A stretch of 64,000 bases of DNA from Parietaria judaica (Eukaryota > Streptophyta > Magnoliopsida > Rosales > Urticaceae). Below the pieces are notes generated by a model, which was not told the DNA's origin, searched no databases, and saw only the letters and a program-made list of their open reading frames with translations. Location: assembly GCA_954871525.1 (NCBI GenBank), contig OX940861.1, positions 36,283,201 to 36,347,200 of the forward strand, given 5' to 3'. The translations under genes were made by a program, and so were the position numbers. Below are positions 11,588 through 23,397 of the stretch, piece by piece (position 1 is the stretch's first letter; every line of letters begins with the position of its first letter).

Positions 11588-12141
11588 TGTTGGATCCCAA
11601 TTCACGGATCTGCAAAGAACACGAATAACACCAAAGGAATCGAACAGAAAAATAAAGGACACAATCTTATGGGAGAAGAATATCTCTGATTAATAATTCG
11701 AAGGCAAAATACAAGAAGGTAAACTCAAACTCTAATGGACTCAACAACATTACAAAGTGTACATGCTAGGTATATTTATAGCCTCACATAGGCGAAACCC
11801 TAGCTAACCAAATCGCACCAAATCAGGAAACTACCCTAAATAATCCTATCAAATCTTTGACTTGATCTTTGCTTGCTCCTCAAGCTACGCGCTTTCCTTG
11901 CTGGGTAGTTGCTGACTTTCCCTTTCCTGCCCGGACAGCTTCTCTGTCCCCGAGCTGGCCTGCTCGTCTGCCTCTGGCCGGGCTTGCCTTCTATCCGGAC
12001 GTTTTTCTCGTGTTCACCCGAGCTGGGCTGAACAGCTGTCCGTCTTCTGTTCTGGTCGGTACCCGGGCTGACTCCTCGCAAGTGTTTCTGCCCGTCCTGT
12101 GTTCTGGTCGTCATCCGGATTAAGTCAAGCTTAAGCTCACA
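11588..12141 (-). repeat. 3' LTR of the copia element at 11588-17016
   Basis: 554 bp, inverted TG...CA ends on the element strand, flanked outside by GATTC. The gag-pol reading frame runs into this LTR and ends at 11836. Confidence 0.95.
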
Positions 12142-12150
12142 TTCTCCCCC
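12142..12150 (-). other. Polypurine tract
   Basis: GGGGGAGAA on the minus strand, directly against the 3' LTR; the plus-strand primer site for copia replication. Confidence 0.8.
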
Positions 12151-15100
12151 GTAAGCTTGACTTGCTACACTCTTTACTCCGAGCAACTCTCTCATCTCCG
12201 CGAACTTCACTCTCGCCAAAGCCTTGGTGAGGATGTCTGCTCGCTGCTCCCTTGTGCTGATGAACTCTACGATGATCTGTCGCTTCTCCACACACTCACG
12301 AATATAATGGTACTTCGTGTCAATGTGTTTGCTTCGTCCGTGAAACACTGGATTCTTCATCAACGCGATTGCAGACTTGTTGTCCACGTAGAGAGTTGGT
12401 GTTTTCTGCTCGGAACCCGTCATCTCACTGAGTAGCCCTTTCAACCACATAGCCTGACATGCTGCTGCGGTTGCCGCCATGAACTCCGCTTCACACGAGG
12501 ATAAAGCTACTGTCTGCTGCTTCTGGGACTGCCAGGTGATTAGATTCCCGTTGAGATAAAATGCCATCCCTCCGGTACTCTTTCTATCGTCAATGTCACC
12601 AGCCAAATCACTGTCCGTAAAGCCGACTAGTACTTCTGCTCCACTTCCTCGGTTGTACTGGATCCCGTAGTCCGTCGTGCCCTTCACGTAACGCAAGATG
12701 TGCTTCACCGCCTGCTGGTGTGCACTCGTGGGCTTCTCCATGTATCGACTGACTATTCCGACTGCGTGTGAAATGTCTGGTCGGGTGTGGGTGAGGTACC
12801 TTAGGCACCCGATCACGCGTCTGTACTCCGTGGGATCCACTCTTCTCCCTTCAGCATCCTTCCCGAGCTGCAGATTCGCCTCCATAGGGTACTTGCTCGA
12901 GTTACAGTCCGCCATCTCGAACTGTTTAAGGATCTTCTTCGCGTAGGCCGACTGCTTCAGCGTAATGCAGTCCTTCTTCTGTTCCACCTCGAGACCAAGG
13001 TAGTACGAAAGTAATCCGAGGTCACTCATCTCGAATTCGGCCATCATCTGCTGCTTGAACCCATCTACGCCTCCTGCGCTGGATCCTGTGACGATCAGGT
13101 CGTCCACATACACTCCCACGATCAGAGTTTCCTTCCCGGAACTCCTGGTGTAGACTGCCTGCTCGCTCAAGCACTTTGTGAATCCAAGATTCTTCAAGCT
13201 CTTATCAAGGCGGATGTTCCACGCTCTTGGCGCTTGTCTCAACCCGTACAGGGCCTTGGATAACTTGTACACCTTCTGCTCCTTGCCCGTGACGCCGAAC
13301 CCCTCTGGTTACTTGACGTACACTTCTTCTTCGAGATCACCGTTTAGGAATGCCGATTTGACATCCAAATGGTGAATTTCCCAACCTCGATGAGCTGCTA
13401 TGGCTAGGATGAGTCTGATCGTATCCAGTCTGGCTACTGGAGCAAAGACTTCCTCAAAGTCTACGCCTTTCCTCTGCACGTAGCCTTTAGCTACCAGCCT
13501 TGCCTTGTGCTTAAGGACATTCCCCTTAGTGTCCTTCTTCAGCTTATACACCCACTTCAGGCCGATGAGATTGTGACCTCTGGGCAGGTCGGTAAGCTCT
13601 CATGTCCTGTTCTTCTCAATGGACTCCATCTCCTTCTTCATTGCTTCCTGCCACTCCTGCACGGTTGCTGCCTCCTGGAAGCTTGCTGGCTCTTCTGCAC
13701 ACAACAAAGAAAGTTCCTCCAGGCTCATCTCCACTTCTTGAGTCTGATCGTAGACGTCTGCTAGAGGTCGGAATCCTCTTGGGCCGTCTTTTATGGAGGA
13801 ATCTCCCGAGTTGGACGGGCTTGTCCTGCTCGGACTTGGTGTCCTGGGTGTATCCGGGGTCTCTTCCGGGCTGGATTCACTCATGCTCGGCAAAACTGTT
13901 CCTGAGCTGGGTATTCCGGGCTGCTCCTGCTCGGCAACATCCTGCTCGTCCTTGACCATGAACTCCACTGAGTTCTGCTCGGTTTCTCCCTTCTCGTCGC
14001 ACCAATCCCACTTCATCTCCTCTTCGAACACAGCATCTCTGCTCACTTGGAGTCTGCCGCGTCGTGGATCGTAGAGTCTGTGTGCCTTGCTTCCTTTTTC
14101 AACGCCAAGGTACACCATCTTCTGACTCCGGTCGTCCAGCTTCTTGAGATGTGGCCCCGCAATCTTCACGTGTGCGGTGCATCCGAACACTTTCAAATGT
14201 TCTAAGTGGGGTTTCTTCCCTTTCCACGCCTGGTAGGGAGTACGCTCTCCTAGCGCTTTGGTCGGTAAACGATTGAGCAGGTAGACTTCATGTCTTACTG
14301 CTTCTGCCCAAAAACGGGCTGGAACTTGCATGCTCTTGAGCAAGCTCCTCGCTGTGTTCATCACAGTCCGGTTTCGTCTTTCCACCACGCCATTCTGTTG
14401 GGGTGTGTGGGGTGCGGACAGGTGACGCTGAATTCCTTCCTGGTCGCAGAACTCTCCGAACTGCTGGGAAGTGAATTCTCCTCCTCGGTCTGTACGTAAG
14501 ACCTTTAACCTGTGCACCGAGCCATTCTCCACGATCTTCTTGAACTTCTTGAAGACCTCAAAGGCTCTACTTTTCTCCTTAACCATATAAACCCACATCC
14601 AGCGACTGTAATCATCAACAAGTAAAAGAAAGTACTTGTTACCTGCCAAAGTTGTTGGGGTGACTGGACCACATAGGTCTGCGTGCACCAACTGTAAGGG
14701 TTTCTCTGCTCGGAACCTGGCCTTGATCGGAAACGGTATCCTCGCCTACTTTGCGATCATGCAGCACTCACATAGCTGGTCAGGGTGTTCTATCTTGGGA
14801 ACCCCGAAGGCCATCTTCTTCTCACCCATCATCTTGAACGCATGAAAATTCACGTGTCCGAGCCGTGCGTGCCATAGCCAAGCCGGGTCTGCCATCGATG
14901 CCATAAGACAGACGGGCTGGCATGTCTTCAGGAGAATCTTGTAGAGTCTGTTGGGTGTTCGCTCCACCTTCATCAACAGCTCTCCTTCTTTGGTCCACAT
15001 CTTCAGGTAGGACCCTTGCAGCAACACCGTGTTCCCGATCTCAGTCATCTGTCCTAGACTGATAATGTTTCTTTTCAACTTCGGGATGAAATACACCTGG

Positions 15101-16448
15101 GTCATCAGACGCTGGTCGCCATTCTTGCACTCGAACAGGATCGATCCTCTGCCTCTGATCTCTACGACTGATCCGTCGCCGAATTTCACGCTGCCCGTGA
15201 TCTTCTCATCGAGCTCTTCAAACTTAGCTCGGTCCCCAGTCAGGTGGTTGCTAGCTCCGTTGTCTAGATACCATACGTCGGTTGTGACTTTCTTTTCTCC
15301 GTCTACGAGGAGGTTTGCAATAACCTTATCCTCGATGAGGAAAACCTTCTCGCTGGTCTCCTCCGGATAGGTCTGTCCGGCCCCTGGGCTGATCGGCACA
15401 CTGATCACTTCTGCCCGGGCCTTGGCGTCACACTTGCCATTCTGTTCGTCCAGGTGCATTTCCTGTTCGGCAAACAACAATGATGTCTGGTCGTCTGGGA
15501 ATCTCGCTAGATTCGCCTCTTCGCCCTGGTTCCTGCTCCGGCACTCAGATGCAAAGTGCCCAAGCTTCTGACAATTGTAGCACTTCATTGTGCTCTTGTC
15601 TCTCCTGGTCGTGCCTTCCTGACGGGTAGATCCACTGCCGCGACCTCGCATGTCCCGACCTCGACCCCGTCCACGACCCTGTCCGCGTCCTCGGACTTCT
15701 CCACCAAAGCTGTTCCGACCTGAGGGTCTTGTAGAAAACTCGGCTCCCCCGGTTTTCCGCTGTCTGGCCGTCCACTCTTCATGCGTGAGCAGGAGGTTCT
15801 TCTCCTCGTCTTTGTCACCGTAACCCCGAAGTCTCTCTTCGTGGGCCTTGAGACGACCAACAACCTCCTCGACCGACATGGTCTTGAGATCGCCGAACTG
15901 CTCGATCGACGTCACGATCTGCATGTACCTGTGAGGCACTGCTCGGAGAAATTTCTTGACGACGGTGGTCTCCTCCACCTTGTCTCCCAGCGGGCGTATG
16001 CTGGTCACAATGGACGTGAGCCGCATAGCGAAATCATCAATTGATTCGCTCTCCCTCATCCTCATGACCTCGAACTCACTCTTCAAGGTTTGGACCTTTG
16101 CCTCCTTGACGCGATCTGCGCCCATGTGCATGGTCTGAAGAGTTTTCCATGCTTCCTTCGCGGAATCTTTCTCGGCAAGCATGAGAAGAACATCTTCCGG
16201 AACTGCTTGGTAGATAGCGGCTAGAGCCATTCTTTCCTTGCGCCCTTCGACACCGCCGTTCTCTACGGCCTCCCATACTCCCTGCGCCTGCAGATTCACC
16301 CTCATCTTCAACGCCCACACGGCGTAATTGCTCTTCGTGAGCATGGGGTAATGGAGTGTAACTGTGCCTTCTCTAGTCTCTGGTTTCTGCGCAACCAGAG
16401 CTCCGTCGATTGGTGACTCTGATGATGAAGACATGTTCTTCGATTGAA

Positions 16449-16460
16449 GCTCTGATACCA
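16449..16460 (-). other. Primer binding site, initiator Met-tRNA
   Basis: TGGTATCAGAGC on the minus strand, two bases inside the 5' LTR; complementary to the 3' end of initiator Met-tRNA, standard for copia elements. Confidence 0.9.
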
Positions 16461-16462
16461 CT

Positions 16463-17016
16463 TGTTGGATCCCAATTCACGGATCTGCAAAGAACACGAA
16501 TAACACCAAAGGAATCGAACAGAAAAATAAAGGACACAATCTTATGGGAGAAGAATATCTCTGATTAATAATTCGAAGGCAAAATACAAGAAGGTAAACT
16601 CAAACTCTAATGGACTCAACAACATTACAAAGTGTACATGCTAGGTATATTTATAGCCTCACATAGGCGAAACCCTAGCTAACCAAATCGCACCAAATCA
16701 GGAAACTACCCTAAATAATCCTATCAAATCTTTGACTTGATCTTTGCTTGCTCCTCAAGCTACGCGCTTTCCTTGCTGGGTAGTTGCTGACTTTCCCTTT
16801 CCTGCCCGGACAGCTTCTCTGTCCCCGAGCTGGCCTGCTCGTCTGCCTCTGGCCGGGCTTGCCTTCTATCCGGACGTTTTTCTCGTGTTCACCCGAGCTG
16901 GGCTGAACAGCTGTCCGTCTTCTGTTCTGGTCGGTACCCGGGCTGACTCCTCGCAAGTGTTTCTGCCCGTCCTGTGTTCTGGTCGTCATCCGGACTAAGT
17001 CAAGCTTAAGCTCACA
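16463..17016 (-). repeat. 5' LTR of the copia element at 11588-17016
   Basis: 554 bp, matching the LTR at 11588-12141 except one base by eye. Confidence 0.95.
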
Positions 17017-17100
17017 GATTCAAGGTCTAAACAAATTACACAAATGACAAATGACTATGATGATTCAATGTCTAAACAAATGACACAAATGACAAATGAC
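17017..17100. repeat. Short tandem duplication beside the copia insertion
   Basis: Two units of roughly 40 bp, each starting GATTCAA(G/T)GTCTAAACAAA and containing ACACAAATGACAAATGAC. The first unit includes the right-hand copy of the copia target duplication. Confidence 0.7.
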
Positions 17101-17119
17101 ACAAAAATATGAGACACAA

Positions 17120-17478
17120 GAAATATGAAGAATTAACCACGTTAATAGGAAAAAATTTACACACAAAACATAACCAAAACGCTCCACAAAGTAACTAGGC
17201 TAGACAATTCTTCTTATTGTGAGGTTAACGACACTGGTTTATGTTTTTGTTATTGATGATAACATTGATGTTTTATTAACGTGAAATATAAACTCGTTTT
17301 TTATCACAATTAGCTTGTATTTGGATATAATATGCCTAGCTTGTGAAATAATATGCCTAGCTTATGAAAATGTTGAGTAAACTGGATTTGGACAAGAATT
17401 AACTTGTATATCTAAAGTTAATACAATGTTGTAGGAGGAATTATATGGAATTAACCACGTTAATAAGAAAAAAAATTA
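17120..17478. repeat. Duplicated segment, copy B, abutting the truncated transposase
   Basis: 17220-17475 repeats 11241-11500, and 17130-17205 repeats the end of copy A. It abuts the point where transposase similarity stops (about 17479), so its junction marks the deletion of the transposase C-terminal half. Confidence 0.75.
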
Positions 17479-19770
17479 TGTGGTTTTATACAATATTCCA
17501 AAAGCTAACGGAAATATGTTATCCCCATCGTGCCCGGCGGCCAATAGCAATGTACCCTTGAACTTCCCTTTCAAATGTGTTCCATCCACGGAAATAACCG
17601 GTCGACAAAATTTCCAACCATGTATAGAAGCACCGATAGCCAAAATGAAGTACTTAAAGTTCCCTGTAGCATCAAGTTTTGTTTCTGTATAGCTCCCTGA
17701 AAATATGAAGAATAAACCGTGTTAATAAATTTATAGAAATTAAGTTTATGATTAAGCTGAAATTATAAAAACATAATGTTGTAGATTAACTTAAACCAAT
17801 AAAATTAATCTAAATCACAAATACAAATTTAAATAAATTAACAATTACATAACCCGAAACTAACTATATTATAGATTGTCAATACTCTGCATTTCTATTA
17901 ACACAGATTAACAATGTGAATCTAAAAAAGTACCTGGATTTTTTTCGCAAATCACTTCGCCAATAATCGGTAGATGAGAATACGACTCTTCGAAACTACC
18001 TCGGATCTCCGTCAACGCTTCGCTACGTTCTTTCCAAGCTTGGAAGTAGCTTATATCGACTCTATATCGATCACTCAATATCTCCGCGACACCCTTCGGT
18101 GTTAAACTCTTTCCCAACGAGCCCGAGAGGTATTGCTTTACTATCTTGCTGATCAGAGAGGACGACAAGTGCCGATTTTTCACTTGGGTATTGCGTCCAA
18201 TACAATTATGCTCGTTAATATAGGATGTAACAACCCAAATCTTAGAAGCCGAATTTACGCGTGCGTTAAATTCCAATGGACAATCCGCATCCATACAAAA
18301 AATCTCATAGCGAGATTGGCTAGAACGTCGGTTTCTGAATTGAAATGCACGGCTTATTGCTATGAAACTCAGGGCGTCCGTCATACAATCTTTATGAGTG
18401 AATTTATCGTTCACCCTAACGTCAAAATCTTCACGTAAAGTAGTGAAATCCAAATCATCGTACATAATAGACCCGTCGTCGTTTTCTGTGTTGTCGAAAC
18501 TTGAAAAGTAGATGATGATCCAGCCCCCTGACTACAATATATCCTCTATAAATTAATACTCGATAAATTAATGGTCGCGATTAAATAATATTTTTGTTCG
18601 GTCCCGACTCGGGCCTAACTAGCTAAATTAATAATTCGCTAAATTTATAAGATAATAATTTTCTTAGAAAGTATATAGGTCCCAAGTGATATATAAATTA
18701 ATAATTCAATATAAAAAAATTACATAAATAATTATAATATCACTATAAATAAAATATAACATAAATAACTATGAAATCACATTAAATAAAAAAGATAACA
18801 TTATGTCACTAATCATGTAGTCTTCTTAAAATATGATTCTATAGTAATTTGAATACAACAATAATTATTATAGCTATAATTATCACTACTTTACGAAACT
18901 ATTGTTATTTCTCTTAAATATCATTGGGCTCTTTAATATTTCTGACATTGGTATTCCAAAAAATCTTTTTAAATCATAATAGTCTCTCTTGATATTCTTA
19001 ATATTGATACTTTAATATTCTCGATATAATAAATTGAAATACTTTTTTGTTAGTAAAGATGTTTATATAATTATTGCTTATTAATAATTTTTTTCTTCAT
19101 TAATGTATAAATTAATACATTATTAATTTATATGTTAATTAATACATTATTAATTTATATGTTAATTAATAATCCGATAAGATAATATTTTTTGCCGGTC
19201 CCAACAGTATTAATTTATAGAGGTTCTACCGTATATTGTTTCTCAAACGTTTTAACTACATCCATATTAAAACATGTATTAATACATATTAACACAAATA
19301 GTAAAAATAATCTTTGTTAATACATGGTCCCATATATTTTTAAATCACATAATTATCCATAAATATATTAACAGATTATATACTTTTGTGAACAACAATG
19401 AAAAAACACAAAATTAAATGTGTTAATACATGTTAATATAATATTTGTAATCACATAATTATCCATAGATTAAAACACATTAACACGGGTAATATAAACG
19501 TTCTGTAAAACGAGGAAAACATGTATGTATTAATTTTGTTAATACACAAGAATTCGTTTTTTAATCACATATTTATCTACATACTAATACATATTAAGAC
19601 AGATAATATAGTGTTTTTAACAACACGAAAATATGAACTGACAAACATAAAATTTAAACAAACCTGATTCAAGTAATGAAAATCCATTTATCGGAGCTTT
19701 TTGTAGAGATCTCGTTACATCAACACCCTTCTTGATTGAGTCGTCAGTGCTTGATTTGGGGGAGTCATAT
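17479..19770 (-). pseudogene. MULE transposase (MuDR type), truncated after the first catalytic Asp
   Basis: Coding exons on the minus strand: probably 19770-19663 (between AG and GT borders), then 18499-17934 and 17696-17479. The middle exon carries the MuDR N-terminal DNA-binding zinc-finger pattern (CPLEFNA...WVV...HNC), followed by NRHLSSSLISK, the LTPKGVAEIL segment, YFQAWKERSEAL, and SYSHLP...NPG. The last exon gives the MULE core FKYFILAIGASIHGW and PVISVDGTHLKGKF with the first catalytic Asp, then LLLAAGHDGDN and PLAFGILY. Homology stops there, so the second Asp, the catalytic Glu and any SWIM zinc finger are missing. The intron 18500-19662 contains a MITE. This identifies the host element as a MULE but an inactive one. 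Confidence 0.88.
18530..19240. mobile_element. MITE-like element with CCTCTATAAATTAATA ends
   Basis: The left end has CCTCTATAAATTAATACTCG; the right end read inward has ACCTCTATAAATTAATACTG. Both are followed by a TCGG(T)CCC / GGGACCGGC motif. The interior is AT-rich and non-coding. Diverged pieces of the same type occur near 38180-38320. I could not define a target duplication. Confidence 0.55.
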
Positions 19771-20121
19771 CTGTTAATACAGATTAATAAGTTTATTCTT
19801 TATTAGAAACAACAATCCCGAATCTCATTCGAACATAACACTAATCACATAATTATCCATAGATTAAAACATATTAACACAGGTAATATAACCGTTCTGT
19901 AAAACGAGGAAAACATGTATTAATGCACAGAACGAACCAATTTGAATCGCTAATCTAGGACGATGAAGGCTTGATGCGCTAACTGAGAATGATGAACACG
20001 ATTCACATACTGATTCTGATCCTTCCACACACGATTCACACACTGATCCAAACACGAACTCAATTTGATTGAGAACATGAAACCAAATGAAACCAAACCA
20101 AATCAAAACAGTTGACAAAGC

Positions 20122-20365
20122 ACAAACGGACCAACGAGAGAGATTACCGATCGCGATTCGGGGTTGAAGAGTTGGTGCTACAACGAACGGAGCTGAGAGA
20201 ATCGTCGTCGTCGAGTTCGGTGGTGGTTATGAAGGCATGGATTTACAAACAGACCGACGAGAGAGATTACCGATCGCGATTCAACGTTGAAGAGTCGGTG
20301 CTCCGGTGAACGGAGCTGGGCGAATCATCGTCGTCGAGCTCGCCGGTCCTGATGAAGGATTGCGA
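20122..20365. repeat. 123-bp tandem duplication in the 5' part of the MULE transposase region
   Basis: The segment from ACCAACGAGAGAGATTACCG (about 20130) repeats at 20253 with about ten differences over 90 bp. It lies upstream of the transposase exons on the minus strand and could be its leader. Confidence 0.7.
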
Positions 20366-20421
20366 GGGAAGTTTCGAATGAACACGATGACGAATCTGTT
20401 TTATTTTCATATTTTTATTAT

Positions 20422-20889
20422 GGGTTAATGACGGCGAAAATACCCAAAGTTTGGTCAAAGAACCCCTCGTGTACCCAAAGTTTAAAAGTGGTGGTAAAAT
20501 ACCCAAAGTCGCATTTGGGGAGTTGACCACTTCATTCTCGTAACGCCATTAACTTACCCGTTAACTATGGCCACGCGGACAAATGTGGGTTGCTGATATA
20601 ACAATTTTTGCCACATGGATGAGCCCAAATCAGCCTCGTTTACGACAAAACAATGAATTAAACCCCTAATAAACACTATTTAATACAACTAATTGAACCC
20701 CTAATGATTACACGTAACAAAACAAATTTGTCCACGTAGCCAGAGTTAACAAGTAAGTTAACGACATTACGAGAATGGAGTTGTCAACTCCCTAAATGCG
20801 ACTTTGGGTATTTTTACCATCACTTTTAAACTTTGGGTACACGAGGGGTTCTTTGACCAAACTTTGGGTATTTTAGCCGTCATTAACCC
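20422..20889. mobile_element. MULE-type MITE, third copy, 468 bp
   Basis: Ends GGGTTAATGACGGCG and GCCGTCATTAACCC with a perfect 9-bp duplication TTTTATTAT (20413-20421, 20890-20898). Same family as 7602-8538 and 7865-8323. Lies just inside the right arm of the large MULE. Confidence 0.88.
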
Positions 20890-20984
20890 TTTTATTATTA
20901 ATTAAATAATTGAACGAATTTGAATTTAAGTAGTTTTGAAAATCTGAAAATAAAGGATATTTTAGGTATAAAATCTGAAAATAA

Positions 20985-21634
20985 AAAGCCACCTCACCTA
21001 TTTGGTTGTTTTGCAAATAAATGAGAAAGTTTGGCTATTTTACTAAACTAATATGTCAATTTGGCTATCTCATGCAATTTCTCGTATATATATTGTATAT
21101 ATACAGTTTATATGTATATTGTATATATATATAATTTATAAATATAAATATATACAGTTTATATACATGTATCTATATACATTATAATATATACATATAT
21201 ATTTATATATATGTATTTAATAAATATATACACTTTATATATTTATAAAATTGTATATATATATATATAAACTTACTCATACTTGAGTTCGTTTAAATAC
21301 TTATATACACACATATATATATTTATGCATATATTAATTATATATTGACTGACGTAAAAAAAAGCAACCCAAAACCGAAAAAAAAGTAATGCTTAAAAAA
21401 ATGCTTAAAAATAATAAATAAATAAAAAAGAAAGAAAGAAAGAAATGTCACGTGGCTGGGTGACATGGCAGCCAATATGGCAAAATTTAACTGTGAAAAT
21501 CGAAAACTAACGGAGAGAACATTAGCCGATAACGGAATGGAGTTTGGGCACAATAACCACAAAAAATAAAATAAAAAAATGGGTACATTATTCAAAATTT
21601 TCAAAACATTAGATACTTTAGTTGCAGTTGGGTC
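20985..21634. repeat. Right terminal inverted repeat of the MULE
   Basis: The reverse complement begins GACCCAACTGCAAC and follows the left arm through the segments for CACCCAG(C/T)CAC and TTAAGCATT. It includes a TA-rich microsatellite-like stretch at 21080-21270 that the left arm also has. No MITE interrupts this arm. Confidence 0.75.
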
Positions 21635-21643
21635 TTAAAGTTA

Positions 21644-22066
21644 ATAGCCATACAAATACAAGTACTAAATATTTTTATATTTTATCAGTATAAACTTTAT
21701 TTATCACGAACAAATTTCCTATATTTATTATTTTCACAGAGGAATTCCTAATATATATAAGTTTACTTTTTCAATTGCTTTAACCGAAATTCTTAGACAT
21801 GCCCTTGAATTTTGGACATGTATAGAGAGGGCAAATTTTGTTAACAGTCGGCATATATACGATATTCTGCTAAATCAATTAATAAAATAAACAAAATTTG
21901 TTTGAGCAGGAAAAAAAAAAAAAAACATTGAAACTTGGATGAAAAAAAAGAAGATAATATATGTCAATAGTACTAACTAATCAATCGATGCCCCTATTAC
22001 TAGATATATCTTTATTGCATGAGTAAAACATGCCATACGAAAAGGAAGGTCGTTATCTTTGAACAA
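21644..22066. other. Intergenic, no gene seen
   Basis: AT-rich sequence with a poly-A run near 21910. No coding or RNA gene recognised. Confidence 0.5.
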
Positions 22067-22076
22067 ACACGATCGT

Positions 22077-22186
22077 GTTTTTTTTTTTTTTTTTTTTAAG
22101 GCAGCTTTGCTGCATGTGGGGATCGAACCCACGACCTCCACTTTGGAGGTAGTGTGGAATTACCATTAGGCTATCCTAGCAACCAC
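22077..22186 (-). mobile_element. tRNA-derived SINE
   Basis: On the minus strand an RNA polymerase III A box (TAGCCTAATGG, 22163-22173) and B box (GTTCGATCC, 22120-22128) are spaced as in a tRNA. The tRNA-like head is followed by a GCAGCAAAGCTGC stem-loop and then a poly-A tail (poly-T in the plus strand, 22078-22097). Flanking duplications ACACGATCGT (22067-22076) and ACACGGTCGT (22187-22196) differ at one base. The head lacks a matched acceptor stem, so it is a SINE rather than a tRNA gene. Confidence 0.82.
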
Positions 22187-22196
22187 ACACGGTCGT

Positions 22197-23397
22197 TTTT
22201 CTCGTTTTTCTTTAATAGTGTTTCTTTGAATTAAAATATGGTGGCTTAAAGTTATAAAGTTAATCTCATTAGTCATTAGCCAATAGTCAACCATAAAACT
22301 ATAAAATTAGTCACTATATCACAAAAATGCCTTGGTCTTCCATTGCAATTATTTTCATATACTTTCTTTCGGTCCATCAACCACCATATGTATATAATAT
22401 ATTTTAAAATATTTATTTTAGTTTAAAATACAAATTAACTCAAACTAAACTTAATATTTATTTTAGTTTTTCTCAAACTCCAAAATATCAATGTTGTATT
22501 TTAAAATATTTAATGAATGAATTTAAAATTTGCACTCAAAATTATGAATAATTTAAGGATAAATATGATATAATTTTACAAAACAATAACAAATGTATAA
22601 ATTATAAATTTTTGAAGGATTAAAAATAAAATGAAAACACTTAATGCAGTGGTGAACAATACCATGCCAAATATAGAGAGGTCCCACTGCATATCAACTG
22701 GCGTGAGAATTTGGTCTCCGTTGGTTGGAGCAATTGCCTACTCCATATCCACTAAATGAAGTACGGGTAAAGTTGCTCTAAAGTGATATAAAGTGTCAAA
22801 TTTTAGGGCATTTATCATCAAATTTTGGACATGGATATTAAAGTGAATTAAATTAATAAATTTAGACCCTTTCACCATTGAATTTCAAACACGAGTATTA
22901 AGATGCAATAGAATAATAAATTTGAGCATTTTCACGACCAAAAACCCCTTGTTCTATATCTAATTTTGTGAGTTGAATGCATGTTTTATTTTATTCATTT
23001 TGCTCATTCACTGAAGAAAATATAATATATTTTTTTTGTTTTGTTTTAAAAACTTACTTTATATAATTATATTAGTTTAGTATGTAGATTTAAAAATAAA
23101 TGAATTCGTCATTTAAAAACAACACGATAAGTTCGATCGGTTAAAAATCTATTAGATCAGATTACATGAGCTTGTCATGATCTATAAACAATTATAAATA
23201 ATGATTGAAACTTAAAACTTAAAACATACACATATACCCCTATATATAGTATTTATTGAGTGTAAAGAGTAAAGACTACAAACTTTACGAAAAATTATAG
23301 ATATATAATATAATATATATTATATACACATATAAAAATAAGCCCCACAGAATGAGAATAGTGAGAAAGTTGAAGAAAATTGTGGAGTGTGAGAGCT
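22197..23397. other. Intergenic, no gene seen
   Basis: AT-rich, with unremarkable short reading frames. The last few hundred bases are presumably promoter for the transcript leader at 23398. Confidence 0.45.

Larger units (their letters stand above)
11836..16461 (-). pseudogene. Copia gag-pol polyprotein with three nonsense codons
   Basis: Domains in order on the minus strand: gag with a CCHC zinc knuckle (CYNCQKLGHFASEC) followed by Arg/Gly-rich tract; aspartic protease (WYLDNGASNHLTG); GAG-pre-integrase (LWHARLGHVN); integrase with VHADLCGP, DDYSRW and TDRGGEF; reverse transcriptase with [25 protein letters not shown] and YVDDLIV; RNase H with FTDSDLAGD, SSCEAEF and YVDNKSA. Stops in frame: TAG at 14746-14748 (between protease and integrase core), TGA at 13600-13602 and TAA at 13309-13311 (both in the RT region). 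No frameshift was seen. Each stop differs from a plausible sense codon by one C-to-T or G-to-A change. The frame ends in the 3' LTR. Confidence 0.95.
11588..17016 (-). mobile_element. Ty1/copia LTR retrotransposon, young, coding strand minus
   Basis: Two 554-bp LTRs (11588-12141 and 16463-17016) begin TGTTGGATCCC and end CACA in the plus reading. They differ at one position by eye (12120 T, 16995 C). The 5-bp target duplication GATTC is perfect (11583-11587 and 17017-17021). The 5' LTR is the right-hand one. Next to it, 16449-16460 read on the minus strand gives TGGTATCAGAGC, the initiator Met-tRNA primer site. A purine tract GGGGGAGAA borders the other LTR. One gag-pol frame fills the interior but carries three stops. 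Confidence 0.97.
7374..21634. mobile_element. Large Mutator-like element (MULE) with long terminal inverted repeats
   Basis: The two ends are long inverted repeats. The first about 230 bp from 7374 matches the reverse complement of the last about 230 bp before 21634, and similarity resumes further in. The element is bounded by a perfect 9-bp duplication, TTAAAGTTA, at 7365-7373 and 21635-21643, the size MULEs make. Inside are a truncated MuDR-type transposase (minus, 17479-19770), a spliced cargo gene (plus, 9798-11128), hairpin-rich repeats, three copies of a smaller MITE, and a nested copia element (11588-17016). Without the copia insertion the element is about 8.8 kb. The transposase lacks its C-terminal half, so this copy should not move on its own. 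Confidence 0.88.

Noticed and set aside
22077..22186. tRNA gene on the minus strand
   Set aside because: A and B boxes are present but the acceptor stem does not pair, and the unit has a poly-A tail and flanking duplications, as a SINE does.
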